64,000 nucleotides of DNA from contig CALUMX010000002.1 of the NCBI GenBank assembly GCA_944321875.1, positions 83,651 to 147,650 of the forward strand, read 5' to 3'. The translations under genes were made by a program, and so were the position numbers. The notes under the pieces are model-generated. The model saw only the letters and a program-made list of their open reading frames with translations. It made no database searches and was not told the DNA's origin. The stretch is from an uncultured Muribaculaceae bacterium. Lineage in GTDB: Bacteria; Bacteroidota; Bacteroidia; Bacteroidales; Muribaculaceae. This document shows, piece after piece, positions 1-13,270 of the stretch (positions are counted from its first letter, which is position 1; each line of letters begins with the position of its first letter).

Positions 1-1
1 G

Positions 2-112
2 GCTCTTCCGCAAAGCGCCAACGCGGCCTTTTTCCCGCTGATGCTCTGCAGTTTGATCCGTTCTGCCAATTATCTGACAATAAACCGAAAATGCGTAAAA
101 AGAAACAAGTAA
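2..112 (+). CDS. Possible 3' end of an upstream gene (partial)
   Basis: An open frame enters from the left window edge and stops with TAA at 110-112, overlapping the next start by about 20 nt. It ends in a hydrophobic stretch followed by a basic tail (NRKCVKRNK), as at the C-terminus of a membrane protein. Another frame is also open across the edge but runs in phase into the signal peptide of the next gene. No family could be recognised from 36 residues, so this is a weak call. Confidence 0.3.
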   Translation, partial: ALPQSANAAFFPLMLCSLIRSANYLTINRKCVKRNK

Positions 113-1677
113 ACAGGCTCATATCTTCCATGATATTCTCCCTCGTTGCGATGTCTGCCCTTTCACAGACAGCAGCGGGGCGGCCTACGCTTGTGGTCGG
201 CATTACCATCGACCAACTGCGCAGCGACTACATCGACCTGCTGCAGTCGCATTTCGGCAACAACGGATTCAAAAGACTGATGCGTGAGGGAGTCTATTTG
301 GAGAACCTCACTTTCGACATCAGCAAATTTGACAAACTGACAACAACCGCCCTGCTCTATACCGGGGCATATCCCAATATCAACGGCATCATCAGCAGCG
401 AGCGCTACGAAGAATCTGACCACCGCCGCTACAAGGTGCTGACCGATACGAAATACATAGGTAACGCCTCCAACGAAACGCTGTCGCCGATGGCGCTGAA
501 AGTGTCGACTCTGAGCGACGAACTGCGCATGGACAACAACGGTATCGGAGAGGTTTACGCCATCGCTCCCGATGCGCAGCAAGCCATCATCATGGCAGGA
601 CATGCCGCCAACGGAGCATTCTGGATTGACGACAAAACGGGCAAATGGGCCTCTACAACCTTCTACAAGGACTATCCGACCGTCGTCAGCAACCGTAATT
701 TCTCACAATCGCTGACTTCCAAACTCGACACCATCCAATGGAAGCCGATTCTTAACGTCAACGACTATCCCGGAATAGCGCTGCACCGCACGCTGTTCCC
801 CTTCAAATATACCTTCGCCGGTGAAAACCGTGTGGAAAAATTCAAGCAGTCGGCACTCGTCAATGAGGAAATCACCGAAGTGGCCATCGACTGCATCGAC
901 GAACTGACACTGGGCAAGAGAGCCGGAGTGGATATGCTTAACATTGCATACACCGTCTCTCCTATCGATTATGCTTTCGATGCCGACAGCCGTATCGAAC
1001 TGCAAGACAAATACATACGTCTTGACCGAGATTTGGCGCGCCTTTTTGCCGCCATTGACCGGCAGGTGGGTCGCAATGTATGCATTTTCGTCACCTCTAC
1101 CGGCTATTTCAGCGACAGTTATGCTCCTGAAGCGCGCTTCAACATCCCGACAGGCGAGTTCTCCTCCAAAAAGGCAGTCTCGCTTCTCAACATGTATCTG
1201 ATGGCTCTCTATGGCACAGGCAGTTGGGTATCAGGATATTATGACCAGACAGTTTATCTGAACGAGGCGCTCGCTAAAGAGCAAAACATATCCGTCGAGG
1301 AACTGCGCGACAAATCGGGTAAATTTCTCAGAAGAATGGCAGGCGTATGCAATGCCTACACTCTGGATGAGATTATCGACAACCCGACAAGCGACGACCT
1401 GCGACGCCTCCACAAGACCATCACAACCGACTATGCCGGTGACGTTTTCCTGCAGATTACTCCGGGATGGAAAGTGGTGGACGATTACAACACGAACCTA
1501 AAAGACACATACTCTATTAACAACGCGGTCAGCGCACCGTGCTTCATCATCGCGCCCAACATTGAGCCGAAGAAAATCATCACACCGGTCGATGCCACTA
1601 TTCTGGCACCGACAGTGTCGCGCATTCTGCGTATACGTTCTCCCAATGCTGCCAAAGAGCTTCCTCTCAATCTGTAA
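91..1677 (+). CDS. Secreted alkaline-phosphatase-fold protein, probably catalytically degenerate
   Basis: This 528-aa protein has an N-terminal signal peptide (basic residues, hydrophobic core about 11-25, SQTAAG). It resembles the type I phosphodiesterase/nucleotide pyrophosphatase (PF01663, PafA-like) fold: GITIDQLRSDY (about 37-47), YTGAYPNINGI (about 90-100), and a later segment matching the family pattern ELQDKYIRLDRDLARLF. Active family members carry a Thr nucleophile in a PTxTxxGH stretch, a DYxGH motif and a TADHG motif. Here the aligned segments read KFDKLTTTA, DYAFDADS and TSTGY, so the nucleophile and several zinc ligands appear missing. It lies 95 nt upstream of secA on the same strand. 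Confidence in the fold is good; confidence that the enzyme is active is low. Confidence 0.8.
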   Translation: MRKKKQVNRLISSMIFSLVAMSALSQTAAGRPTLVVGITIDQLRSDYIDLLQSHFGNNGFKRLMREGVYLENLTFDISKFDKLTTTALLYTGAYPNINGIISSERYEESDHRRYKVLTDTKYIGNASNETLSPMALKVSTLSDELRMDNNGIGEVYAIAPDAQQAIIMAGHAANGAFWIDDKTGKWASTTFYKDYPTVVSNRNFSQSLTSKLDTIQWKPILNVNDYPGIALHRTLFPFKYTFAGENRVEKFKQSALVNEEITEVAIDCIDELTLGKRAGVDMLNIAYTVSPIDYAFDADSRIELQDKYIRLDRDLARLFAAIDRQVGRNVCIFVTSTGYFSDSYAPEARFNIPTGEFSSKKAVSLLNMYLMALYGTGSWVSGYYDQTVYLNEALAKEQNISVEELRDKSGKFLRRMAGVCNAYTLDEIIDNPTSDDLRRLHKTITTDYAGDVFLQITPGWKVVDDYNTNLKDTYSINNAVSAPCFIIAPNIEPKKIITPVDATILAPTVSRILRIRSPNAAKELPLNL

Positions 1678-1772
1678 GAAAGCTCAAAATTCCCATCATT
1701 CTTTTTTTCATTCGCATCCACGCGAATAGACAGCATTCATTAACTCGTATATAAATAAAAAAATCATAAAAC

Positions 1773-5243
<3,471 letters not shown>

Positions 5244-5263
5244 AATCATCCTAAATAACAAGC

Positions 5264-5300
5264 AGAGCGGCTGTGCAATCGCACAGCCGCTCTCTTTTTT
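5264..5300 (+). terminator. Rho-independent terminator of secA
   Basis: A perfect 13-bp stem (5264-5276 with 5281-5293) closes a 4-nt loop and is followed by six T residues. It sits 20 nt past the secA stop and just before the convergent end of the GLUG-repeat gene. Confidence 0.9.
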
Positions 5301-5318
5301 GATGTTATCTGACCGAAT

Positions 5319-8300
5319 CTAATCGGCGTTAACTATCTTGACAACCTCTGTCGTCTTATCCGTATAAACGCGTATCACCAAATAAACAGCACCGTCCTTA
5401 TAGGTAGGTTTTGACACCTGTATACCGGCGGCGTTAAACCAGCGCTCACTCTCAATCTCCCGGACTCCGTCCATCTTATCGAGTGATGAAGACGCTTCCT
5501 TGTTACATACAATAGTGAATTCCCGTGTCAACTCACCTGCACTTGCCGTCAGGATAGCCTCTCCGATAAATGCCTCATCAGTGAACTCGGCATTCATTCC
5601 TGATATGGTAATGTTAGGAACGGATGCAGTCCATTGCAACCCTTCCGGAGCTCCGACAAAGAAATTCCGAGTTACGTTGTCCTGCGAGTCACCTTCTGCA
5701 AATCCAAGCGTTACCGCATTGACCAATGCCACCGGTATGGAATTCAAGGAAGTAGGAATCGGCATCGTATAGTCATCGTTTGACGACCAGCCTTCTCCCA
5801 TGTCAAGAGCAGCCAGTTCCGCAAGCGTCACAGCCGTTCCCGAGTGATTATTCGTGTAGGTTCCGTAGTCAGTCACATAATAGGAATCTCTTACCTCGTT
5901 GTTCTCATTCCATATCTTTCCATTCAGGATATTGGCTCCGATAAGAGCGCCACACGTGTCAGCCTCCGCTACAATCTTGCCCGCGTTATAACATCTGATG
6001 AGCTTCGTCACTGATGCAAAAGGCACGCCGATAAGACCACCTACCTGGCTGGCTCCTGTGACAGTTCCCATGTTGTAGCAATTCGTAAAGGCAGCTCCGC
6101 CCTGTCCGGCAAGGCCACCGATAGCGTAACCGGCCTTGATGACCGTACCACCTTCCGTACTGCTGGAAGTGACATCGCCCACATTGAAGCAATTCTCGAC
6201 ATTACCCTTTGTCCCATGACCTACGATACCGCCCGCACGGTTTGTCAGAACGTCGATATTACCCGAGTTCCAGCAATTGCGGATAACAGACACCTCGCCT
6301 ATCAAATTTCCAACGATACCGCCAAAGCCGAAATCACCGGAAATATTCGCCGTATTATAGCAATTCTCAACCGTCATGAAATTATGGCAGTAAGCCAGGA
6401 TACCACCGCCATTGTCACCGGTCGTAGCTATCTCTCCGATATTGTAGCAATCGGTAATAACAACCGGATACTCTTCCGACGGTGCAGAACGATAGTAGGC
6501 TGCAATACCCGCCGTATAGACATTGATTGTTGAGAGAGTTCCGGAGTTCCAACAACCCGTGAACTTGGAACCCGGAGTATAGAATGCCACCAATCCGGCT
6601 GTCGGTGCACCCGATGAAGACTGTACCTTCGAAGGTTGAGCCGAAATATTTCCCGTATTGTAGCATTCCGTCAGCGTCATCGGATTGATGATGGACGAAC
6701 TTGCCGAAGAGGCGGCAATCAATCCGGCCACAGCACCAGCCGCCTGAACGTCAGCCGTGTTGTAACACCTTACCAATTCCATCCGCTCCTCGCAAGAACT
6801 GTTGGATGTGGCAAAACCAATCAGACCGGCCACATTCTTCGTATTGTCCAAATCGGTAATTTCGATTTCACCTGAATTGTAACAATCCTCCAAATACATA
6901 GGCATCGCTGTTCCCAGAAGACCGCCTGTGTAGCTGCCCTTTCCATTATTGACAACCTTTCCTTCGTTTCCGCATCTTATCAAGCGGACACCGGCTTCCG
7001 TCTCAGCAGCAAAACCTGCAATGTTATTACCCTTTCCTGAAATCATACCCTTATTGACGCAATCCGTCATCCGAGCAGTTCCAAAGAGTTTTCCAAAGCC
7101 GGAAACGCCATTTCCACTGGTAGAAGCAACGTTAATCTCATTTACACAATTCACCATCGTTCCATAAACCGAGCCGGAGAAACCGCCGCTTGATGCAGAC
7201 GAAGCCTCAACGTCACCCGCGAGTGTCAGATTGGAGACAACACCCGACTCGCCAAGAATACGAATGGCGCCCTGACCTGATTCCGTTGTTTTAATCTTGA
7301 TGCCCGAAATCTTCTTGCCGTCTCCATCCAGATTACCCTCAAATGAAGTAATGCCGTCAGATGCGAGCATTCTGAATTCCACATCCGTAAAATCAATGTC
7401 CGCCATCAGTTTAAAGAATCTGTCCTTAAACGGTTCACCGATAAGCTCCATATATTCCGACAAAGCATTCCAGTCATCGGCCGATGCAATCTGATACGGA
7501 TTAGCCTCCGTACCTTCTCCTGCCAACTGCAAATCAGGAATCCGCTTAATCTCTATCAGCTTGACATAGTTTCCATAAGTAGCAACCAACGTATCAACCG
7601 CCAGTTCCGTTACCTTTTCAGGAGCCCGCAGCGTTGAACCTTCAATCTTAAACACCGTCTGCTGACGAAGCGACCATACGAGACCCTCTTCCTCTGCCAA
7701 GACTGCATCCTGACTCAAATCCTTTGCCGTCAATCCTTCCGGAATGCTGACGATGGCCTTACGGGCACGCTGCAAACCTTCTCTGTCAGCGAATTGCTTC
7801 AAAACAGGATACTGTCCGGCTGTGAAATCCCAAAGACTGGTGTCAAAACCGTCCAATGCCTTTCCCGAAAGAAGCTGAGAGGTTTCCACTCCTGTCATAC
7901 CTTCCATATCTTGATTTCCGATAGCCTTGATTGGAAGTATCTGTGCATCCCAGAAATTGGACTGGATGGTTCCTTGCGTACCTGAATCACCGGAAATAGC
8001 GCCAAGATAAAGCGGGTCAGACGATTGCGCCGTTCCGAAGTTAAGCGCATTATACATATCGTTCTTTCCCGTAACATCCGACATGATAACTTTCGGATAA
8101 GAACCGGCAATACCGCCTGCCTTACCGCCAATCGCATAGACATATCCGCCGTTCACGACATTTCGGATGATACCACCGTTCGAATGTCCGACAATACCGC
8201 CCGCTGTCTTGAGGAACTTCACGTTTGTCATAAACTGTGATATAGACTCAACGATGACAGAACCGGCATTCGCACAATTCTCTACATAACCGCAATTGTA

Positions 8301-11300
8301 GCCAGTTATACCACCGGCTGTATCGTAACCGCCATAGACATTACCCTCATTATAGCAATTCGTTACCTTACCGTTCGTCTCGTTCCGTCCTACAAGGCCT
8401 CCGACTACGGAACTGTAGCTGTACACGTCGGCATAGTTCGCACAATTGTCAACCACACCCCAGTTATAAGCCACAATCGGACCCGAATATCCCCAGAAGC
8501 TGATGCGGGCATCCGCGGCAATAGTCAGGTTGCGTACCTCGCCGTCAACATCGAGACGTCCGACAAAGCCACCGCAAAGACGGCTGTTCATATTATCCGG
8601 ACTACCGCCCGCACCTGTCGGGTCATCCTCCGGACGAACCTTCCACAGCACACGGTTAAGAAGCAGGCGCTTGAGCGCATAACCTCCACCATCAATCTTT
8701 CCGGCAAACTTCATATCGAAGTTCTTCGCGTCAGAACTGATACCGTCAAATGCCGGGTCGTATTCCATATCAATATCGTTGGCAAACAGGAAATACGTAT
8801 CTTTGAAATTCTGATTCTTATTATTGGTATAATCCGCTAATTTCAAAATATCATCCTTTGTCTTCAGCAGATAAGGCTCAGCCTTCGTTCCTTCTCCCTC
8901 AAACGGAATCGGAGCGACACTGAATGCATATGCAATGCTCACTTTCCCGTTTCTGACAACAAGAGTATCTGTTCCAAAATCAGTCTTGATACGCAATTTT
9001 CCATCAGCGATTTCACTGAAATAGCCATCGTTGCCGATAACGCCATCCTTCAACAACGCATATTCCGTATTGCCTAACGGACGCAGCGTAGCCTCCTTTG
9101 TCAGCTTGCCCAATGAGTTGTTGGCCTGCATCTGAACAACCGACGCTCCCATATAGGCAGCCTCATTGGCATCCATATCTTTCAGCCTCGGATACTGTCC
9201 TTCCGTAAATACCCAAACGGAAGCATCAAAGCCTGCGAGAGCCGTAGCCTTCGCCAAATCGGCCGTATTCACACCGTAACGTACAGAACCGAAACTGGTC
9301 ATCTGACGGTCAAAGTAGATATTCTCAATTTCAGGAGTTGCTCCTTCCTGAACAGCTCCGATAATCTCCCTCATATCATTTTCTACGTCGTAAGTCGCAA
9401 TATTTGCAGTAACCGACGATGACGTATAGCAATTTCTGACTGAAGACTGGCAAATGGCCTCCGTCGCATCCTGATAAGTGCTCACATAGCCGGCAAGACC
9501 GCCTACCTTGACAGAAAGCTCATCGCTTACCCGTCCGATGCTGTAACTGTCGGACACATCGCCGTAAAGTATTCCGACAAGACCGCCCACATTGGCATTA
9601 GCGCCGTAACCCGTGACTGTACCCACACTGAAACACTTCTCAATCTTGCCTTTATAGCAAATTCCGACCAAACCACCTGTATTGAGGCTCAACTTGTATG
9701 AACTGCCGTCTACCGTTCCCGAGAAATAGCAATTGCGTGCGGTAGCCTCATAAAGCGTAGCCACCAAACCTCCGACATTGAAAGCCTCACCGGGAGCGTT
9801 CGATACAACAAGAGATTCCGTCGCATGACAATTCTCAATCAGCTCGTCCACTTCACTGACCATACCTCCGGCATTTCCGCCAAGACCGGTAATCGTGCTA
9901 CCCGAGACAGAACTGTTCTTCATAACTCTTACAATGGCAGCCATACCGCCGGTAGCTCTTCCCGTATTATAGATATCCGCATTCTCAACGTGGCAGGATT
10001 CTATCACGCCGTCTGACCAACCGGCAACAGACGCTGCATAATAGTTGGCTGCACGCACAACAGGCGATACAAGCCGCAGATTCTTTATCATACTGGATGC
10101 GCCACACCGGCCGAATAAGGCGGCATAACCGTCTTCTCCAGTCGAAATATCCAAACCTGTAATGGTGCGGCCATTGCCGTCAAACGTACCGCTAAAATGA
10201 TGATACCAGTCCTTTCCAATCGGCGTAAAGCGCAATCCGCTCATGTCCAAATCATTCACTAATCGGAAGAACTTTCCAGAATAGACATCGGCATACTTTG
10301 TTCCTTCTGGAGAAACAGCGTTGTATTCGCTTTCCGGCACGCTGTTCACCTTCTCTGCAAGAAGGAACAAGTCATCGGTTGTCTTTATCAGATACGGACT
10401 CGCCTCTGTTCCCTCTCCTTCAAATTCTGAAACCGGAAGGGTCGGATAAACTATATCAGACTGCATCGTGAGCTTTCCTTCCGTTAGGATGCCGAGATAG
10501 CTTGTCGAGTTGGTCATTGTCCAGTCTTTCCAGGCAATTACATTCTTCTCAGCCGATTCCACCGATACAATCCGTCCTGAATACCCCGTAATAAACCCGC
10601 TTTCCGCATCGTAAACAATGGAATTGGTCAGATAATCATCACCATTATCATCTTCCCGTGCCACTTGAGCCTCGATGCTTACAGTTTCATCACGACCCAG
10701 CACCAAGTCGACCGTCATACCGTAGTTACCGAAATTCTTCACGGCGAGCACATTTGCCGACTCATATTCCGCAATTACGTTATAACTGGTTTCCTGATAC
10801 TCACGAGTACCGTCCTTAAGCACAAGCATTGTCTGCGACATTGTCGCATTAGCCCGTTCAAATTTCGAGCCGGAGAAAATACCCGCATGCATGTCGGCAT
10901 ACTCACCCTCCGTTCCAAAAACGCCCCATTCCGTAAGAATGGAAATCGTACCGTCCTCGTTGAGTTTTCCCTCAATCGGCTTACTCCTGTCCGGCTTGAG
11001 GCTTCCATCCTCACTTACCGACACAGCTGCTATATCCAGCCAACCGTAAGTAGGAACATTCAAAATATTCTGATTCTGTATGGTCAGAGTCTTGTCCGTG
11101 AAATTCAATTCTGCCTTGACCTCTGCACCCACTTCATAGAAATTGACAATACGGATAGCATTCTCTTCTCCGTCAACTGCCTCTATCGTGACACTCTTTC
11201 CTCCATCAGCTCCCGGATGAACCAATGTCGTGAAAGTCTGCACCCATTCTCCTGCAACTTCACCCACGGACGCAGGAGAAGAAGCGCCCCATCCTCTAAC

Positions 11301-11534
11301 CTTGTCTCTTGCCGTATAGACACTCGCTTTGTTTTCTACCACTGTCGCACGGTTATTCTCATACAACGGAAAATCTCCCCGGCTGTCAACTTTCTGCATG
11401 CCGGAAGAAGCCTGCGTGACCGGCTTCGGATTGATTCTCATGCTTTGAACGTAACCTTCATTCCCGGCAAACAGCAATGCCGGGAGAGTAACACCCACAA
11501 GTAGAGAACCAATCATTGAAACAACTTTTCTCAT
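5319..11534 (-). CDS. Giant secreted GLUG-repeat surface protein (adhesin-like)
   Basis: This 2071-aa protein has a signal peptide (VSMIGSLLVGVTLPALLFAG) and a beta-helix-forming body. Three linker modules with the pattern GEGTxxxPYxI...DDxxxLA lie near residues 372, 878 and 1340. Each opens a run of GLUG motifs (GGLVG, GGIVGH and similar, PF07581). Most coils also carry a C-Y/W/F-N motif such as NCYNTANISG or NCWNSGNIDV, about 22 in all. After about residue 1880 comes an Ig-like segment, then a short tail (FNAAGIQVSKP ... VVKIVN) resembling type IX secretion sorting domains. The likely role is cell-surface adhesion; this is inferred from GLUG families, and the ligand is unknown. It appears monocistronic with its own promoter. 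Confidence 0.88.
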   Translation of the reverse strand: MRKVVSMIGSLLVGVTLPALLFAGNEGYVQSMRINPKPVTQASSGMQKVDSRGDFPLYENNRATVVENKASVYTARDKVRGWGASSPASVGEVAGEWVQTFTTLVHPGADGGKSVTIEAVDGEENAIRIVNFYEVGAEVKAELNFTDKTLTIQNQNILNVPTYGWLDIAAVSVSEDGSLKPDRSKPIEGKLNEDGTISILTEWGVFGTEGEYADMHAGIFSGSKFERANATMSQTMLVLKDGTREYQETSYNVIAEYESANVLAVKNFGNYGMTVDLVLGRDETVSIEAQVAREDDNGDDYLTNSIVYDAESGFITGYSGRIVSVESAEKNVIAWKDWTMTNSTSYLGILTEGKLTMQSDIVYPTLPVSEFEGEGTEASPYLIKTTDDLFLLAEKVNSVPESEYNAVSPEGTKYADVYSGKFFRLVNDLDMSGLRFTPIGKDWYHHFSGTFDGNGRTITGLDISTGEDGYAALFGRCGASSMIKNLRLVSPVVRAANYYAASVAGWSDGVIESCHVENADIYNTGRATGGMAAIVRVMKNSSVSGSTITGLGGNAGGMVSEVDELIENCHATESLVVSNAPGEAFNVGGLVATLYEATARNCYFSGTVDGSSYKLSLNTGGLVGICYKGKIEKCFSVGTVTGYGANANVGGLVGILYGDVSDSYSIGRVSDELSVKVGGLAGYVSTYQDATEAICQSSVRNCYTSSSVTANIATYDVENDMREIIGAVQEGATPEIENIYFDRQMTSFGSVRYGVNTADLAKATALAGFDASVWVFTEGQYPRLKDMDANEAAYMGASVVQMQANNSLGKLTKEATLRPLGNTEYALLKDGVIGNDGYFSEIADGKLRIKTDFGTDTLVVRNGKVSIAYAFSVAPIPFEGEGTKAEPYLLKTKDDILKLADYTNNKNQNFKDTYFLFANDIDMEYDPAFDGISSDAKNFDMKFAGKIDGGGYALKRLLLNRVLWKVRPEDDPTGAGGSPDNMNSRLCGGFVGRLDVDGEVRNLTIAADARISFWGYSGPIVAYNWGVVDNCANYADVYSYSSVVGGLVGRNETNGKVTNCYNEGNVYGGYDTAGGITGYNCGYVENCANAGSVIVESISQFMTNVKFLKTAGGIVGHSNGGIIRNVVNGGYVYAIGGKAGGIAGSYPKVIMSDVTGKNDMYNALNFGTAQSSDPLYLGAISGDSGTQGTIQSNFWDAQILPIKAIGNQDMEGMTGVETSQLLSGKALDGFDTSLWDFTAGQYPVLKQFADREGLQRARKAIVSIPEGLTAKDLSQDAVLAEEEGLVWSLRQQTVFKIEGSTLRAPEKVTELAVDTLVATYGNYVKLIEIKRIPDLQLAGEGTEANPYQIASADDWNALSEYMELIGEPFKDRFFKLMADIDFTDVEFRMLASDGITSFEGNLDGDGKKISGIKIKTTESGQGAIRILGESGVVSNLTLAGDVEASSASSGGFSGSVYGTMVNCVNEINVASTSGNGVSGFGKLFGTARMTDCVNKGMISGKGNNIAGFAAETEAGVRLIRCGNEGKVVNNGKGSYTGGLLGTAMPMYLEDCYNSGEIEITDLDNTKNVAGLIGFATSNSSCEERMELVRCYNTADVQAAGAVAGLIAASSASSSIINPMTLTECYNTGNISAQPSKVQSSSGAPTAGLVAFYTPGSKFTGCWNSGTLSTINVYTAGIAAYYRSAPSEEYPVVITDCYNIGEIATTGDNGGGILAYCHNFMTVENCYNTANISGDFGFGGIVGNLIGEVSVIRNCWNSGNIDVLTNRAGGIVGHGTKGNVENCFNVGDVTSSSTEGGTVIKAGYAIGGLAGQGGAAFTNCYNMGTVTGASQVGGLIGVPFASVTKLIRCYNAGKIVAEADTCGALIGANILNGKIWNENNEVRDSYYVTDYGTYTNNHSGTAVTLAELAALDMGEGWSSNDDYTMPIPTSLNSIPVALVNAVTLGFAEGDSQDNVTRNFFVGAPEGLQWTASVPNITISGMNAEFTDEAFIGEAILTASAGELTREFTIVCNKEASSSLDKMDGVREIESERWFNAAGIQVSKPTYKDGAVYLVIRVYTDKTTEVVKIVNAD

Positions 11535-11562
11535 GGTTCAATAGAGGATTTTATTAATTAAA

Positions 11563-11570
11563 CAAAAGTA
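11563..11570 (-). promoter_or_regulatory. -7 element for the GLUG-repeat gene
   Basis: Read on the minus strand this is TACTTTTG, an exact TAnnTTTG match, 28 nt upstream of the ATG. It predicts a leader of roughly 20 nt. No clear -33 TTTG is seen at the expected distance. Confidence 0.6.
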
Positions 11571-11804
11571 CCGGCTCGCACTTACTGTCATCCTCATTCG
11601 CAACTTCGTCCAAGCACGGTACCCGGAAATTTATATCAATCGCTACTTTATTTCTCGGTTCTTAAGTCTTGTGCTTTTCTCTACAACAAACCCAATGGTT
11701 ACTGTCTAAACGAAAACTGATTGCCTCAAATTTAACAAATTAAATTCCCATATCAAAACAAATTCAGTTATTTAACATTCTCAAAATCAGCAGGACGGCA
11801 TACT
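11571..11804. other. Intergenic stretch without recognised feature
   Basis: This AT-rich spacer lies between the start of the GLUG-repeat gene and the stop of the EamA transporter, both on the minus strand. I found no supported open frame, hairpin terminator or repeat in it. Confidence 0.5.
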
Positions 11805-12689
11805 TTATCCGCGCTTTACCTTCAGGACGACAAGCATGACGGAAGCAAGAATCAGCGTTACACCGACTCCACTCTGCCAGGTGAATGACTCCCCAAAAGC
11901 GATGATTCCGATAACCAACGCCGTTATAGGCTCCATCGCGCCCAAAATGGATGCCAGCGTAGGACCGGCATACTTAATGCCCTGCACAAGGGATATGTTG
12001 GAAATCGCCGTAGCCACAAGACCCAATCCGGCGATATATAGCCACATGTGCGGGTCTGTCTCCAGACGTACTCCACCCGTGCAGAAGCCGCCGATGGCAA
12101 ACAACAAAGCTCCGATACCCATCACATAGCAGGTAAGCGGTACCGACGGCAATTTCACCGCCCGCGTCTTCTGCACGCCTACGATATATCCCGCATAGGA
12201 GAAAATCGAAACAATCGAACATATCAAGCCAAAGACTGTATTACCACCCTGCGGTCCTTCCACATCGCCCGACACAAGAAATGCCGCACCTGTGATGGAT
12301 ATGACGATAGCAGCCATAACCAACAAGGACTTGGATTCCTTAAAAAACAGCATCATTGCCATTGCCACGGCAAGCGGATACATAAAATGCACGACAGAAG
12401 CAACACCTGTGGCTATGTTCTGATAGGCAAATACAAGTGAGAGAGAAGTGGTGGCCCGGAAAAGGCTCAAACAAAACACCGTCTTAAAATCGGCCCACGT
12501 CAACCGAAAGCTGACGCCTTTAATCATTCCAATGGTAATTAAGAACAACGAGGCTACACCCCAACGGTAGGTCAACGCCTCAAACGAAGAATAGCCGCCT
12601 ATCATAATCAGCGACATGGTAAAGAACGGTGCCAATCCAAATGTCGAGGACGACAGTCCGGCATAAAGAATTCCTTTTATTTTGTCCAT
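11805..12689 (-). CDS. EamA-family (drug/metabolite transporter superfamily) permease
   Basis: This 294-aa inner-membrane protein has about ten predicted hydrophobic segments arranged as two EamA repeats of five. The second half carries the characteristic ASILGAMEPITALVIGIIAFGES near the penultimate helices. Such transporters export or import small metabolites; the substrate cannot be read from sequence. Its start lies 1 nt after the stop codon of the sugar O-acetyltransferase gene, so it is almost certainly the last gene of the 15.2-11.8 kb operon. Confidence 0.9.
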   Translation of the reverse strand: MDKIKGILYAGLSSSTFGLAPFFTMSLIMIGGYSSFEALTYRWGVASLFLITIGMIKGVSFRLTWADFKTVFCLSLFRATTSLSLVFAYQNIATGVASVVHFMYPLAVAMAMMLFFKESKSLLVMAAIVISITGAAFLVSGDVEGPQGGNTVFGLICSIVSIFSYAGYIVGVQKTRAVKLPSVPLTCYVMGIGALLFAIGGFCTGGVRLETDPHMWLYIAGLGLVATAISNISLVQGIKYAGPTLASILGAMEPITALVIGIIAFGESFTWQSGVGVTLILASVMLVVLKVKRG

Positions 12690-12690
12690 T

Positions 12691-13263
12691 TCAATCTACA
12701 TTGCTTGTGTTTTCTATTGTTTTGATTACCCGGCACGGATTGCCGACGGCCACCACATTGGCCGGAATATCCCGATTGACCACACTCCCCGCTCCTATCA
12801 CGGCTCCATCGCCTATTGCCACCCCGGGAAGAATTTGCACGCCTGCTCCAATCCACACACTGTTGCCGATGACAATGGGATGAGCATATTCCAGTCCTGC
12901 GTTACGAGGCATTGACTCCAACGGATGACCGGCGGTAGTAATGCATACATTGGGCCCGATAAACACATTATCGCCAATCGTCAGTCTTGCCCCGTCAAGG
13001 ATTACAAGATTGACATTGGCGAAAAAGTTATCTCCTATATGAATGTTGTAGCCATAGTCACAGTGAAACGGTGACAAAATCGTGCAGTTGCGACCCACAT
13101 ACAAAAGGGAGCGGAGAACGGCATCCCGTTTCTCCGCTTCCCTTGGTGACAATTGATTAAATTCATGCAGCCTGATGCGGGTCTCCAGCATTTCCTGCTG
13201 CAGTTCGGCATCATTATTTGCATCGTAAAGCATCCCGCAGGCTGCCTTTTCCTTTTCAGTCAT
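12691..13263 (-). CDS. Sugar O-acetyltransferase, maltose/galactoside acetyltransferase family
   Basis: This 190-aa enzyme of the LacA/Maa/NodL type transfers acetyl from acetyl-CoA to a sugar hydroxyl. The N-terminal maltose-acetyltransferase cap (about 5-60, KAACGMLYDAND) precedes left-handed beta-helix hexapeptide repeats (about 70-185, with IGDNVFIGPNVCI and IGDGAVIGAGSVV). The catalytic His lies in TTAGHP (about 112-117). Length is normal for the family. It is 7 nt from the SIMPL gene upstream and 1 nt from the transporter downstream. The acceptor sugar is unknown, so I leave the symbol empty. Confidence 0.93.
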   Translation of the reverse strand: MTEKEKAACGMLYDANNDAELQQEMLETRIRLHEFNQLSPREAEKRDAVLRSLLYVGRNCTILSPFHCDYGYNIHIGDNFFANVNLVILDGARLTIGDNVFIGPNVCITTAGHPLESMPRNAGLEYAHPIVIGNSVWIGAGVQILPGVAIGDGAVIGAGSVVNRDIPANVVAVGNPCRVIKTIENTSNVD

Positions 13264-13270
13264 AAATTAG

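Noticed and set aside
10665..11504. A 279-aa plus-strand frame opposite the GLUG-repeat gene
   Set aside because: Shadow frame with no domain, promoter or conserved start; the minus strand carries the signal peptide and repeats.
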